A stretch of 64,000 bases of DNA. Origin: Cheilinus undulatus. Taxonomy: Eukaryota; Chordata; Actinopteri; Labriformes; Labridae. The notes below the pieces were generated by a model that saw nothing but the letters and a program-made list of their open reading frames with translations, did not search any database and was not told where the DNA came from. Made by a program: the position numbers and the translations under genes. The stretch is taken from NCBI RefSeq assembly GCF_018320785.1, contig NC_054868.1, positions 43,469,874 to 43,533,873 of the forward strand. Reading direction: 5' to 3'. Below, piece by piece: positions 44,715 through 56,399 of this stretch. Positions within the stretch are counted from its first letter, which is position 1. The number at the start of each line of letters is the position of its first letter.

Positions 44715-46065
44715 GGATCCACCGCACATTAATTTATACATTAACATGTCAATAAATTACAACTGGGGAGGGCCCATTCACTGTTTTTTTCAGTGGCCCT
44801 GGCAAATCTGTAGGTGGGCCTGTCTACAGAAATATTGATTTAAAGAGTGGCAAAGGTCAAGAAAGGCAAAAGGGGACAAAATGTGTGAGAAAATTGTAAA
44901 AAGTGGCAAAGAAAGGGTTAAAATAGGCAAAAATGGGTCAAGGCCAGCAAAATGGGGAAAAATGGACAGGAAAATGGTGAAAAGCAGTTAAAAAGTGGCA
45001 AAATTGCTTAAAATATGAAAAGAATGGGTCAAGAAAGCCCATACAAGGGGCAGAAATAGTGGAAAGTGGTTCAAAGATAGTTTAAATTGAATTTAAAAGA
45101 TTGGTCTAGAAAGACAAATAGGGGCAATATGGGTGGGAACTGACAAAAATCAGTTAAAAAGTGGCAAAAAAAAAAAAAAGTTAAAATGGAGAAAATTGGT
45201 CAGGAAAGACAAAAATGTGTGGGAAATTTTTGAAAAGTGGTTAAAAAGTGACAAAATGTCATAAAAGTGGAAAAATGTAGAAAACGTTAAAAAAAATTGT
45301 GCAGAAACAGTGATGTATAGGGGTTAAAGTTTGGCATGAATAAGTCATCTGAATATCAGAACCCAAAATAGCTTGACACACTTTTCAGCTCCAAAATGAA
45401 GTAACTGTGAGCCAGGATGCTCGCACCAATGCCACTGATCCACCACACATACAGTACTGTGCAGAAGTTTTAGGCATGTAGAACCTTAATGGTTCTTCAC
45501 AGGTCCTGATGTTCCACAACCCCGGGTTGAAGAGAGGAGGGAGGACAGCCAGAGTCAGTGTCAACACATTTGACATGTATGTGTCGCTCAGCAGCCAAGG
45601 TCGAGCTTATCAGCATTTCTTGACAGCACCCCTGGTAATACACCCAGCAACCACCAACAGTTTTCAGGTGCTTAGAACATACACACAACAACAGGGGGTT
45701 GTGGCAACCCTCCTATCTGCCCTAACAGTATCCTAGGCTATGTTTAAGTGCCATATCTGCCCATAACTCCACCCTAAAGCTATAGTTTTTTTGTTTTGTT
45801 TTCATCAGATTATTTTCCCATACCCTTGGTAATGTACATAGACATCCAGAGCATGACCTGGGTTGTGTCAATCCTCCTTCCCGCCCGATGCGTACTCACC
45901 ATTAGACGCCTTACTTCAGCCTCAAATTCCGGCCCAAACATGCCTAAAACTTCTGCACAGTACATTAATACATTAACATGTCAATAAATCACAACTGAGG
46001 AGGGCCCATTTACTGGGTTTTTCAGTGGCCATGGCAAAGCTGTGGGTGGGCCTGTATACAGTATC
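44715..46065 (-). repeat. Composite minisatellite repeat with nested MITE
   Basis: An arm with AACATGTCAATAAATTACAA and CTGGGGAGGGCCCATTCACTG (44740-44820) is followed by AAGTGGCAAAAATGGGT-type repeats (about 44840-45335). Then comes an arm with TAGCTTGACACACTTTTCAG (about 45370-45450). After the MITE at 45457-45960, the first arm appears again (45962-46060), indicating a tandem or duplicated arrangement of the parent repeat. Confidence 0.75.
45457..45960. mobile_element. TA-flanked TIR MITE, 504 bp
   Basis: Starts CTGTGCAGAAGTTTTAGGCA and ends TGCCTAAAACTTCTGCACAG, a perfect inverted repeat (about 22 bp). TA lies on each side (45455-45456, 45961-45962), typical of Tc1/mariner-type insertion. 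No transposase remnant. An apparent paralogous unoccupied site is present at about 44717-44740 in the same window, supporting recent movement relative to the host repeat. Confidence 0.85.
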
Positions 46066-47393
46066 TGTCATGAATGTAGTGGAATCAAAACAAGTCTTAT
46101 AAACAGCATTTCATAATATATACTTGAGTATCCTTTCACTTTTTATGGGTTAGAATGGACAGCTACAACAGAGATGGAAAACGGTGTTCTCTAAAGTAAT
46201 ATGCTTGCTCTTACTCCTTTAACATAAAACTGAATTTATTGTTTACTGGACTATACACTGTCTTCTTAAAAAACTCTTCCACTGTAGAAGAAGCCCTATA
46301 ATAAGGCGCTCCACATCAAATTTTCAGTGAAAATTGTCCTTAAACATATGTTCAATCAAAACAGCGTGAAAGAGACAAAAGAAGTTGGTCAATTATTCAG
46401 CAGCCATTCATAAGCGTCTGTGCTAATCCCTCCATGCTCTGTTGGACTGATGACAGCAGGTGCAGGCAGCTGAGAGCCGAGCAGCACCAAACCGAGCTCT
46501 AACCCTGTCTGATTCTGATCAGACATTTCTGAAACAGTTTGGTGCAGGATTTATGGACTGTTTTTCCTTTGAAGCTCTGGTTTGATTCTTTATTAAAATC
46601 ACTCAAGGCAAAAGCACCAGAATTGATTTTTCCCAAACTTTGATAATGAGTATTGAGTTTTTACAGCCTGCTTCATTATGTGTGTATTTAATTCTCAAAA
46701 CTAAAGAACAAAGCCGCAACAGATCAATATCTGTGCTGCTTTCAGGGACATGAACTTGAATTTTAATGTTGTTAGTGTACCTGTTTTGCTGCTTTAATTG
46801 AAGGTGGGGTGTGAAAACAACCAGAAATCTTTGCACTGAGCCTGTAAATGTGCACTGCATGTTAAGCAGGTGCCCTTTGACTGAGGCTAACACACAAACA
46901 CACTGTGCATTAGTTTTTGGGGCCTTCAGATGCTTCAAGTTCAACCCTCCCCTCCTCCTCCACCTCCTCAGATACAAACCGCACAATAAACCTCATCGCG
47001 CCTTTTTCTATTGAACAAAATCTTTAATGGAAAAGGAATGCAAATAACTTTTTTCTGTCTTTTTTTCTTCCCTTTTCTTCTTTTTTAATCTGAAAAGACT
47101 CTTTCATGGGTGGCTGCATTATGCAGGGTTGTCACAGCAACAGCCTCCCTCATAAGAGGGGAGGGTCTTAACTGGAAACAGCAGCTACTGCTGCTGGTGC
47201 TGCTGGGATGTCCGGTCAGGAGTAGGGCAATGCTGCTCAAGATCTTTAACAGCACTGGTATGTAAGAATAATCTATGGTTAAGCAAACATATGTGTCCAT
47301 TTACAGGCCCAATAATGTGCATTTATCTAAAGCACAGGCCTGACTTTTGTTGAGGTACATTTTTAAATCTCTGAATGGGTGTTTTTTTTTTTC
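46066..47393. other. Intergenic DNA
   Basis: No gene or defined mobile element recognised. ORFs on both strands overlap each other and do not resemble known proteins. Confidence 0.5.
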
Positions 47394-47562
47394 AAGGTTT
47401 AGTTTGTGCCTTTATTTGATAGAGTGGGACAGTGGATAGAGTCAGAAACAAGGACAAGAGCGGGGGAGAGACATGCGGTAAAGAGCCCCAGGCCGGATTC
47501 ATACCCAGACCGTTCATGCACATGGGGCGCACCTTAACCATACGGCCACCTGTGCCCCTCTG
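47394..47562 (-). repeat. tRNA-derived SINE
   Basis: Read on the minus strand it starts GGGGCACAGGTGGCCGTATG GTTAAGGTGC (A-box region), then has GGTATGAATCC (B box). A conserved body complementary to TGATAGAGTGGGACAGTGGA and a T/A-rich tail follow. This is the best preserved SINE in the window. Confidence 0.8.
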
Positions 47563-48494
47563 CATGGGTGTTTGATGGGTACGGAGGTCCTAAGCAGTCA
47601 TAAATCCATACATTTTATTTTCCCATGGATTCTTGCGATAACATAAGCTGTTTGGTGGTGTTACTTTTAAAATATGTATACCCACTTATCATTTCAGACC
47701 CCATAGAGTACACTCGCTTTATATATAATAGCATATCCAATAAAGAGTATATAAATTCTGAGTATACCCACATCTGGACACACTATTACACCACTGTGAT
47801 TTACATATAGATGACAGTAAAGCATTAGAATACTTTGTTGTGACAAAAAATTAAAACCCTATAACTACTTACTTTACAACTTACATGACAGTTGTAAAAA
47901 CTGTACTCAGCTTACTGTACATCTACCTTTGAATGTGTGGACTCTACTTTCAATTTGCAGCTTTATCTTCTGCCCATTGTCTGTCACTTTGCAGCCAAAT
48001 AATAAAATAACATTCGTTATATCCTCTGCAGCTCCTTATAAAAACAAACTGACAACAAACAGGACAGAGACATACGGTGTTACACACAGGCTGTGCGTAA
48101 TACGGTATGCCATATCAAAATAGCTTAACTCAATGGGGATATTTTCATGCTGTAATGCTGTCCTCTGTCGTCCCACTAGCTTAACCTGTTAATGACACAC
48201 ATGCATTGGCACAGCTGTGTTTCCCTTCCTCTGGTATGCAGCTATGTGCCAACAGATAGGAGAGAAACAGAAACAGTGCAGATGCATTGGGGTTTTTCTC
48301 TTCTCTTTTTGTATGCTGGCTAAAGGCAAGGTCTTTTTATGAAAACGTATAAAGACTGCAAATCTAATGGGTTATGTTTACTTGTTACAGCAACACTTTA
48401 TAAGAGTACTTTAACTGGCTTTCCCATGATAAAAACATAATATGTTGAAATTTCAAGGAATTGCTGAGTTTTTCATTCTAAGATCAATGTTTGC

Positions 48495-48608
48495 CTTTAA
48501 GCCTTTATTGATAAAGGAGGATAGAAACAAAGTGATGAGAGAATGGGGGTTAGACACACCAGAGAGGACTTGCAGGCTGGACTTGAACCCAGGATGCCCA
48601 CATCCATG
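48495..48608 (-). repeat. tRNA-derived SINE, truncated
   Basis: Minus strand GGGTTCAAGTCC (B box, complement at about 48580-48591) with the same body as the 47.4-kb copy (AAGCCTTTATTGATAAAGGA on plus). The head is cut short. Confidence 0.65.
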
Positions 48609-49107
48609 TGCCCCTGGAATTGACTGGGTTTAACTCGTTATCATGGCAATAACAGCATTTCTATCCCAACTAAACAAGCTAAGGAAAGCCTGAGGCGGGG
48701 AGAGTAGCAGCAACAACCCAGAGCAGAGCAGGCGTCAGTGACAACAGAATGACATCGATTTAGTCAGAAGCAGAATGAAGGAGGAGCTGGGGTGGAGGAG
48801 GGTTGCAAGAGGAGCTTGCAGACAGAGCAGCAGAGCGCAGCCAGTGTAGAGCTGTTAAATATGGCAGCATGACAGCAATTAGCCAATAGCATGCTTAGTG
48901 CAAATCAGCTGAAGAGGGCATGTGATATCAGCTGATCTCAGTTATGGCAGTGCTTGACTCCGTGGACTATCTGAACTAATGCTATATGCTCAATTTGCTG
49001 AAACAATATTTTTGTGAATTGACTTGAGAGTATGCTGTATATACTATGTTATAACATCATATAAAATACATTACAGAAATTTGATGGTTAAATAATGAAA
49101 AGAGAAT

Positions 49108-49675
49108 TAGGAGTTTCCAAACTTTGTGATGCCAAGGACCCCCATCAAACATTATTGTCTGGCCAGTACTCCCTTCTAGCAAATATTACTGATAGGCTTT
49201 TCCTTTTATATTATGATAGAAAATATCAGAAATAAAAAATGCAACTTCTTAATGTGCTTCCTTTTTATTGTCATTTAACATTCTTCCACTTTGTTTCATC
49301 CAACATATATTTGCCAACAGTTTTCAGGATATATGTTCTGACAATATCAATGGCAAAAGTAACAGTGAGATTATGAAACTATATATTGTATATTAAAATT
49401 TTAATGTTTTTCTCTTGTTATTGATTTGTTACATTCATCTATCTTTTAGTTTGTTTATATGTGTTTTATTTTTAATAGGACAGAGGAAAAAATACATAGA
49501 TTTCATGCAATAATGAAAAACAAATGAAAAGACACATTTTAAAACGATTTTGTCACAAACAAGGTTGTTTGGCTGATTTTTTTTTCCATTTCATTTCCCT
49601 GGATTTTCATGCTAAATTTTCACGACTCCCCCCACCCCCCTGTGGGGCCAGGACCCCCACTTTGAAAATCACTGG
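49108..49675. mobile_element. hAT-like MITE, degenerate
   Basis: The left arm GAGTTTCCAAACTTTGTGAT with AAGGACCCCCA and the right arm CCAGGACCCCCACTTTGAAA ATCACTG are imperfect inverted repeats of hAT style. AT-rich interior without coding capacity; no clear duplication. Confidence 0.55.
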
Positions 49676-50149
49676 GCCATATAATATTGAATTCCTGGTT
49701 AAAATGAGGTTTTCATTGCAACCACACTAAGACAGTAAAAGTCGTCTTTATAGTTGTTTATAACCTTCACACGTCAGCTTTCCACCTTTCAATTAATAAT
49801 CAAGTTTTGATATTTTTCAGGCTTATTGCAAAGATATTTTTAAACGTATTTCCTCTTCTAATTTTGCTGGATGAGAAAGAATTTGGTGATACTTGTTAGA
49901 AAATAAACAAAAATAATTTATTTTATTTATATATATTCAAAAGCCAACAGTCTTGTTATCCAGACGGCAGGATTTCCCTGAAATTGTCATATCTTTCGGT
50001 ATTTTTCCGTGTTACATCACACAAGATAAGAAAAACAAGCATGTATAACCATGGCAGAGAAAAGCAGAAATAATGCATGGATGCTGAAGCTATTTTTACA
50101 CCTGAATGTTATATTGATGAAGTTTGTTTCCGGGCTCTCACTGCACCTT

Positions 50150-50317
50150 TAATGTCGGCGGGTCCTTTAATAAGTGAGCCGGGAGTGAGTGCACGCGCTG
50201 TGCTCGGTGCAGCTGGAGTTTAATTCATGCAGAGCTGCAGACAGGACGGTGCGCGCGAGGAGAACAGAAACAAATCCGGGACACAGACAGACAGAAGGAC
50301 AGGCAGGAGAAAGTCAG
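50150..50317 (+). promoter_or_regulatory. Candidate promoter and non-coding first exon of next gene
   Basis: A local cluster of CpGs (GTCGGCGGG, GCACGCGCTG, GGTGCGCGCGAGG) stands out against AT-rich flanks. TTTAATAAG at 50166-50174 could serve as a TATA element, placing a start near 50200. The stretch ends in a perfect donor, AGTCAG|GTAAGG, at 50317/50318. Known vertebrate order places TRIM2 on the same strand after FHDC1, with a non-coding first exon and long first intron; that is an inference. No TRIM2 RING, B-box or NHL coding sequence is seen to the window end. Confidence 0.45.
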
Positions 50318-50689
50318 GTAAGGTTACATCCTCGTGCGTCATTCTAGCGGACACACCGGTAGATAAGATAAACATTAGACCACTGAATCTGAATTTAACT
50401 CACGCTCTACTATAGCCTAGCTAACACTGAAAGAACGCGCGCTGTTAGTTGAGAGACTTTTAGGTCAGTGCATAGTTTACAAGTGTTGTAATGCTGAGTT
50501 TTATCTCTGCATGAATACTTTGATCAAATATGATCAAACCTGCTGCACGACAAAGTTTGACTCCAATCTTAAATCTGAGACCCAAAGAAGCTCCAAGCCT
50601 GCTGATGCACTTTAATGAATGGTGTCCTGTGTGGAGTCAGGATTTACTCACTTTCTGTTTCTTTCTGCTCTGCTTTTATTATCTTACAC

Positions 50690-50790
50690 CAGTGGTTCTC
50701 AAGGGGTGGCGTGTGACCCAAATGTGGGTTGCGGAGCTGTTTTCATTGGACCCTGAATGTGTAACACGAAAGCAATATGTGGCAAAAATT
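50690..50790. mobile_element. hAT terminus fragment
   Basis: Begins CAGTGGTTCTCAAGGGGTGG and continues with TGACCCAAATGTGGGTTGCG, a typical hAT end. The other terminus was not found; it may have been lost. Confidence 0.5.
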
Positions 50791-50895
50791 CCATGATATA
50801 CAGAAGCCTTGAGCGGACATAAATCCATAGTACTCAATGTTGCTGCAATAACAAGTAATTCTGGCCTTTTTCTTGAGATCTTATTGATCTTGTTA

Positions 50896-51703
50896 CACTA
50901 CATGGAAACAAGTATTTGGCCACACCTGTTAATAATTGTACTCAGGTCTTTTAATAAGCCGCATTGTCTTCCACTGGCATTAATGTAAGCACAAAAACAG
51001 AGCAGCTGGAGCTTAATGGAATGGATTTCAATGCCTGAGCAGCTGCATGCAAGCCTCACATCACCAAGTCCAATGCCAAGAATTGTATAGAGTGGTGTAA
51101 AGCTCACCAACCCTGGACTGTGGAGCAGTGGAGTGATGAATCACGCTTCTCTGTTTGGCAGCCAGATGGTGAGTCTGGGTTTGGCGGATGTCGGGAGAAC
51201 GTTACCTGCCTGACTGCATTGTGGCAACTGTGAAGTTTGGTTGAGGGGTAATGGTTTGGGGCTGTTTTTCAGCGTTTAGGCCCCTTATCTCCAGTGAAGG
51301 AAATTCTTAATGCTTCTGCATACCAAGTCATTTTGGACAATGCTATGCTTCCAACATTGTGGCAACAGATTGGGGGAAGTCCTTTTTCTATTCCAATATG
51401 ACTGCTCCAGAGCACAAAGCAAGGACTATAAAGACATGGTTTGATGAGGCCTGACCTCAACCCCATTGAGCACCTTTGGGATGACCTGGAACAGAGATTG
51501 TGAACCAGGCCTTCTTGTCCAACATCAGTGCCTGAGCTCATAAATGCTCTACAGAGTGGACGGGCACAAATTCCCGCAAAACACTCCAAAATCTTGTGGA
51601 AAGCCTTCTAAGAAGAGTGGAGCCTGTTATAAGGGTTGCCAACTCCTTATTCAAGTGTAAAGGTGTAATGGTCAGGTGGCTAAATACTTTTGTCCAAGTA
51701 GTG
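50896..51703 (+). mobile_element. Tc1-like element, 808 bp, internally deleted
   Basis: TA flanks both ends (50894-50895, 51704-51705). The termini CACTACATGGAAACAAGTAT and ATACTTTTGTCCAAGTAGTG are near-perfect inverted repeats. The plus strand carries transposase remnants in shifted frames: VKLTNPGLWSSGV / DESRFSVWQPDG near 51090-51170 and [17 protein letters not shown] near 51450-51500. The N-terminal DNA-binding part is missing. Same family as 17854-18822, opposite orientation. Confidence 0.88.
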
Positions 51704-52007
51704 TATCTTAGATAACAGAGCTGGTTTTGCTATAACAATGAGTTTGTTTCTTTGAAATCTCCTGAGAATAGCCAAAATGTAATGTTTAATATTTGTACCT
51801 AGACAGCAAAGTTAACAAAAGTTGGATCTATTATATGTTCACAAACATCAGGCCAATAAAACTGAGTCAGATTTTAGTTGGACAAAAAACAAAAGCCGAA
51901 GTCTGCTTAGCAAGATAAATTAATGAAGCAAACCTACCAAACTATAAAAAATGTAAAGATCAGGTACATGTCCATGATGAGATGCCACCCAAACTAATTT
52001 CAATCAT

Positions 52008-52165
52008 GGGTTTCAGTTTAGCTCTGTTTGTAGAGCAGGCACCCATATCCACAGGCTAGAGACCTCTATGTATGATTCCCAGTCCTGGGGCTGATTGGTG
52101 GATGTCTGCCCCCACACTCTCTCCCCATATTCTGTCTCTTTTTCTGCTGTTCTACCTAAACAAAA
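52008..52165 (+). repeat. tRNA-derived SINE
   Basis: The head GTTTAGCTCTGTTTGTAGAG resembles the A box of a tRNA (TAGCTC..GTAGAGC), and ATGATTCCCAGTCC is a decayed B box. A pyrimidine-rich body and A-rich tail (AAACAAAAACAAAAAAG) follow. Confidence 0.7.
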
Positions 52166-52306
52166 ACAAAAAAGTCCCCAAAGTTATCTTAAACTGACCT
52201 TACGGATAAGCAAAAGTGCTTTCTAGTGAAGTTGCTCCCCTAGTAACCTAGCAACACATTATGATTTAAAGGTGCATTACACAATTTCAACTGTCACAGT
52301 TGACAG

Positions 52307-52310
<4 letters not shown>

Positions 52311-52337
<27 letters not shown>
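52311..52337 (+). repeat. (CT)n microsatellite
   Basis: About 13 CT units, starting in the C-rich stretch at 52306. Confidence 0.9.
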
Positions 52338-52557
52338 TCTTGTCTCACTGTGATGAGAACTCAATGGCAATGCTGCACGTACCTGCTGCTACTTTTTATC
52401 TTTATATGCCCCTATGGCTGTGATACTGGAGACTGGAGGGATTATGTTTTTGGGTTGTATGTCCATCTCTCCTGTCAGTTTGTCCATATCTATGTCCATT
52501 GAGGCCTTTTTATGTGAATGCAATATCTCAGGAATATTTTGATTTTTTTTCTAGTAA

Positions 52558-52925
52558 CTATAATAATAATAATAATAATAATAATACATTTTATTTATAA
52601 AGCGCTTTTCATAAAACTCAAAGACACTGTACAAAGCAGAAAAGATAAAATCGCATTAAACATACCATAAAAACAGACAAGTCAACACAAGCAAAACAGC
52701 AACAAAGGAAGATCAGAGTCACAGATTAAAAGCTTTCTAAAGAGGTGTGTTTTGAGGAGTGATTTGAATGTAGGAAGGTCCATGCAGTTTTGGATATGAG
52801 TTGGGAGTGAGTTGGGAGTACACTTGCACAAACATACTCTGACTCCAAAATAACCTGAATGTATTTTGAGTACAAGGCATCCCTGGGCCTTCTTTCTGAC
52901 CCATCCCTGTACTTTCACAGTCCGA
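52558..52925 (-). mobile_element. 5'-truncated LINE 3' end (L2/CR1-like)
   Basis: The minus strand encodes SLPTHIQNCMDLPTFKSLLK THLFRKL, the typical C-terminal peptide of fish non-LTR reverse-transcriptase ORFs. Its 3' UTR is marked by AAAGCGCTTTATAAATAAAA-type sequence and ends in a (TTA)n tail, seen on plus as TAATAATAA at 52558-52585. No reverse-transcriptase core is present. Confidence 0.7.
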
Positions 52926-54219
52926 CTATTGTATACCTTGCGGATGCATGCAAATGCTGTTGTTCCTGGCCTCTGAGTGCAACATAAGTGGTTGAATGGA
53001 GCAGAGTTGTAGTGACAAACTTTGCAGACAGAAAGCTTTACTCTGCAAAATGACTGGCTTTTAACTTCATTAACATCACTTGCGAGTAGCTTTCTTCATG
53101 CATTGCAAACGCCTCAAAGACAAATAGGCATGAAAGACACACCAAGGACTGGAAACTTATTTTCTGTGAGTGTTCATATGGTAGGTTTGGGCCTCATCAT
53201 GCACTTAGACTTAAACAAAGCATAAGAACTCATGACACAAACAAACATCAGCACACTTAAGGATCAAACTAGCTAGCTTATTTTGGCCAACCTTAACTGA
53301 AAAGAGGTTTTGCATGAAATGAAGCAAAGGGTTGCTTCCAGGGAAGAAAAAGCTCTCATTCAAAAGGCCAACTATTAATTCTATTTGCTTGTAACTCGTA
53401 CAATTCTGTGCACATTAGTGCATCAAAATAATGTGAAGCAGCATTGCTGTTATTACCGGCTTTATCAAATTATTTCAGCTGAAAATCACAGTCATATTCA
53501 TGTTTTTAGATGGCTTTATTCATCCTCACAGATAAAGTAGATTAAAGTCTCGATCTCACTGTCCATCCTTCCTCTATATCTTCCCTAGAGCGTGTGGGTT
53601 TTCTTTGTTGATATCTGAGGTTTTTCCTTAAGCAGCTTCTTTACGTTCTGTCACTGTGACATCACAGCTGTTTGAATGCAGGGAGTGATAATGGGAACAG
53701 GAAGTCTGCTTGAGCAATGCAGTGAGGCTGCATCACTTCTGCAGTACGCTGGGCAGCAGCTGCAGCTGTAAGACTAGACTCATGCTGATAAAAAACTACA
53801 GCCATTAAGACGAATGAGTGCACTGAAGTAATGTTGAATGTACACTTAACCTCTCTGTCATGGTCGGCTGACTCGTCATAACGCCTTCATGTCACACATA
53901 AAGGCTCTTACTGTAAATCCACTCTGGTTGATTTCATTTAGACTGAGCAAAAGTGGGCACGTGTACTAGCCAGGCTCTGACTTAATAATCTTATAAACAT
54001 AAACTAGTCACGGTAATCTCCTGTTCTGTTTTAACATAAGGATTGCAAATAAAAATGCCTCCAAAGGCAACTGAATAGAAACTTGTGAGGCAGCAGCATC
54101 TTGAGATATGATATGACCTCCAGTTCAACCATGTTCAAAGATATTTGCCCTTACATGATTAACTATCAGTCCAGATAAGGTTATATAACCATGCCTCACC
54201 ATATGAAAAAAAGTAAACA
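52926..54219. other. Intergenic or intronic DNA
   Basis: No gene or defined repeat recognised. If 50.2 kb is a first exon, this is first-intron sequence. Confidence 0.5.
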
Positions 54220-54560
54220 CAAGGTCGAGACACCAAATCACATTAATAACATTCACCGTGAAGCAGATTTAAGTCTAACGCCAGCACCATGTGCCTTAGC
54301 AGTCGTTGACCCTGCTCTGATTTGACATGGTTTTCTAATTCATGGCTGAGTTGCTGTTGTTCCTAAACACTTCCACTTTCTAACAATATCACTCACTGTT
54401 GACTGTGGGATATCCAGCAGGGATGAAATGTCATAAACTGTCTTATTGCAAAGGTGGCATCCATCACAGAACCATGCTTGAAGTCAACGAGCTCCTCATT
54501 TTGTATCACAAATAGAGACTGCATCACTAGTAAGGATGTTCCTGAGTGTCTTTTTCCCTA
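54220..54560 (-). pseudogene. Tc1-like transposase N-terminal relic
   Basis: Landmarks of the same Tc1 family as 17854-18822, in minus orientation: GTTGCTGTTGTTCCTAAACA, GTTGACTGTGGGATATCCAG, CAGGGATGAAATGTCATAAA and TTATTGCAAAGGTGGCATCC. No TIR at either end; frames broken. 55120-55165 (TTTGATACACCTGTCAC, TATATAGTGTA) might be its displaced right end. Confidence 0.65.
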
Positions 54561-56399
54561 TTTGGCTAAACACCCATTTAAATTTTGTTTAACCAACTAG
54601 TCTCAAGAGGAGAAAATCCTTAGAAACACTCAAATTCCTCACAGGGTCATTGTGTATGACATTAGCCTGATACTCTCTGCAGCGTGGCTAACATTAGCAG
54701 CTAGCTCCGCCAGCCTTCGTTCCTCTTTGCAGATTAATATCGTGCTTTGACATGTTGCCTCTTTTCGCTTCGGATGAAAGTTACACGTGAGTTCAACCCT
54801 CGACAACCTACATACATCCATTTACTACTTTAAAAAATGGGCATACTGCGCTGTTCCTACTACACGCTACCTGCTAATCCACCCCTCAGCTTCTCATGTT
54901 TACATCCGGGAAGTGCCAGACAGGAAGGCAGCAGCCATTAACTGAAGCTATAGTAGCCTATAGTGGTGGGAGGTTCGTTACAGTTTAAAAGAGCATTATA
55001 GACCAGGATTTCAAGCCTGTGTTTATAAAAATGATAGGTAATAAGTTTAACCGGCTTGTAAATCCTGCGCCAACTAATTTAAAAATGAATCTAACGTGCA
55101 TCCCTAATTGCTAGGTGAGCAGATTTGATACACCTGTCACAAAGGGTCAATAGTTCTGACTATATAGTGTACTTGTGCCCTATAATGGCAGGAATAAACA
55201 CTCAGCGGAGAAACCCTTTAACCTAATCAGGCCCTTATACACTACTCACTGGTTACATAACACCACATGGTCTTCAGTGGCCACCGCAATCCAAACAACA
55301 CCTCCGCCTTAAGCAGATCCAGGCTTCATTAATGTGACAACGCCAATACCTTAATGGCCCCTCCACTAACTAAACCATTTAGACAGATGGGCAGCAAGAG
55401 CCAGGACATCACTGGGATTATTAAGTGGGCGATTCACTTCATGGGTGTTTCATCAAGTTAGGCCCTTAGAAAGACTTGACAGTTGGCACACCTGCTCAAT
55501 GCTAGCTTTGACTGCTCATCATACCCCCTCGTTGTACTTCTTTGTGCTACATCCCAATGTAAAGAAGACTGCACTATTTCCTCTTGGTCCTGTAAGGTAT
55601 GTGCTTACAGTTACTGTCTTGGTGTCTTTACTTGCTTCCAGGTATCATATGGCCACTAGTAAGATTTTAAGCAATAATGTACATATGGGACTTATTTGCT
55701 GTTATGTTAGATTGCATTAGATTGTGTGCAGGGAAGTGATATTTCAATAGATGCTGTTGTTGTCAGGCAGTCAGGTGACTTTAGCGTTTAATTATCTCAA
55801 TTGTCAGACATCATTTTCCATTGCAAAGCCAACTGGTGTTCATATTGATGTTTTCTCCAGCGTATTCAGTGACTGCAGCCCTGCAGCTCAAGCTGACCCG
55901 CTGCCCTATGACACTTTAACCTCCAAGGATCAATGAGCACTGCGTTGTGAGCTCTGCTGGGGCTCTACAGCTACGTCTGGCTGGTTAAAGCTCGTTGATC
56001 AGGATTGGACATCAGCCAGCTTAGTGTTTCTTAAGTAGAGTAGTAGTTCCATGTGTCTGAGTGAAAGGGATTTGAAGAAGTCGCTATGTGTTTGTGTGTT
56101 AACAGCTGAAACGTTTACTGGAGCAACAACAACAACAAACACCACTGTGGGCAGGGACCTTTGTCAGTGAGGGAGCTGTAAGATCACAGGATGCAGTAGA
56201 AAAATTGACAGTTTGACAAACGGCTAAAATGTAAAAATGAACTGCTGAGTGGCATGAGAAATCATTACATTATAATTTAAATGTTAATTTTCTTAAGCGT
56301 TCATCTTTTTTATAAATTTATCTTCACTATATTTAACTCAAAGTCATATCATATGTGGTAAAGTTGTTTTAAGATACAATAAAATAGGATATAACTGGA
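54561..56399. other. Intergenic or intronic DNA
   Basis: No gene or clear repeat recognised. A short stretch at about 54640-54850 has raised CpG content (TCGCTTCGGATG) but no donor or promoter I can support. Confidence 0.45.

Noticed and set aside
46603..46986. 127-codon minus-strand ORF
   Set aside because: No domain or motif recognised, no splice or promoter context; long enough to occur by chance in 64 kb.
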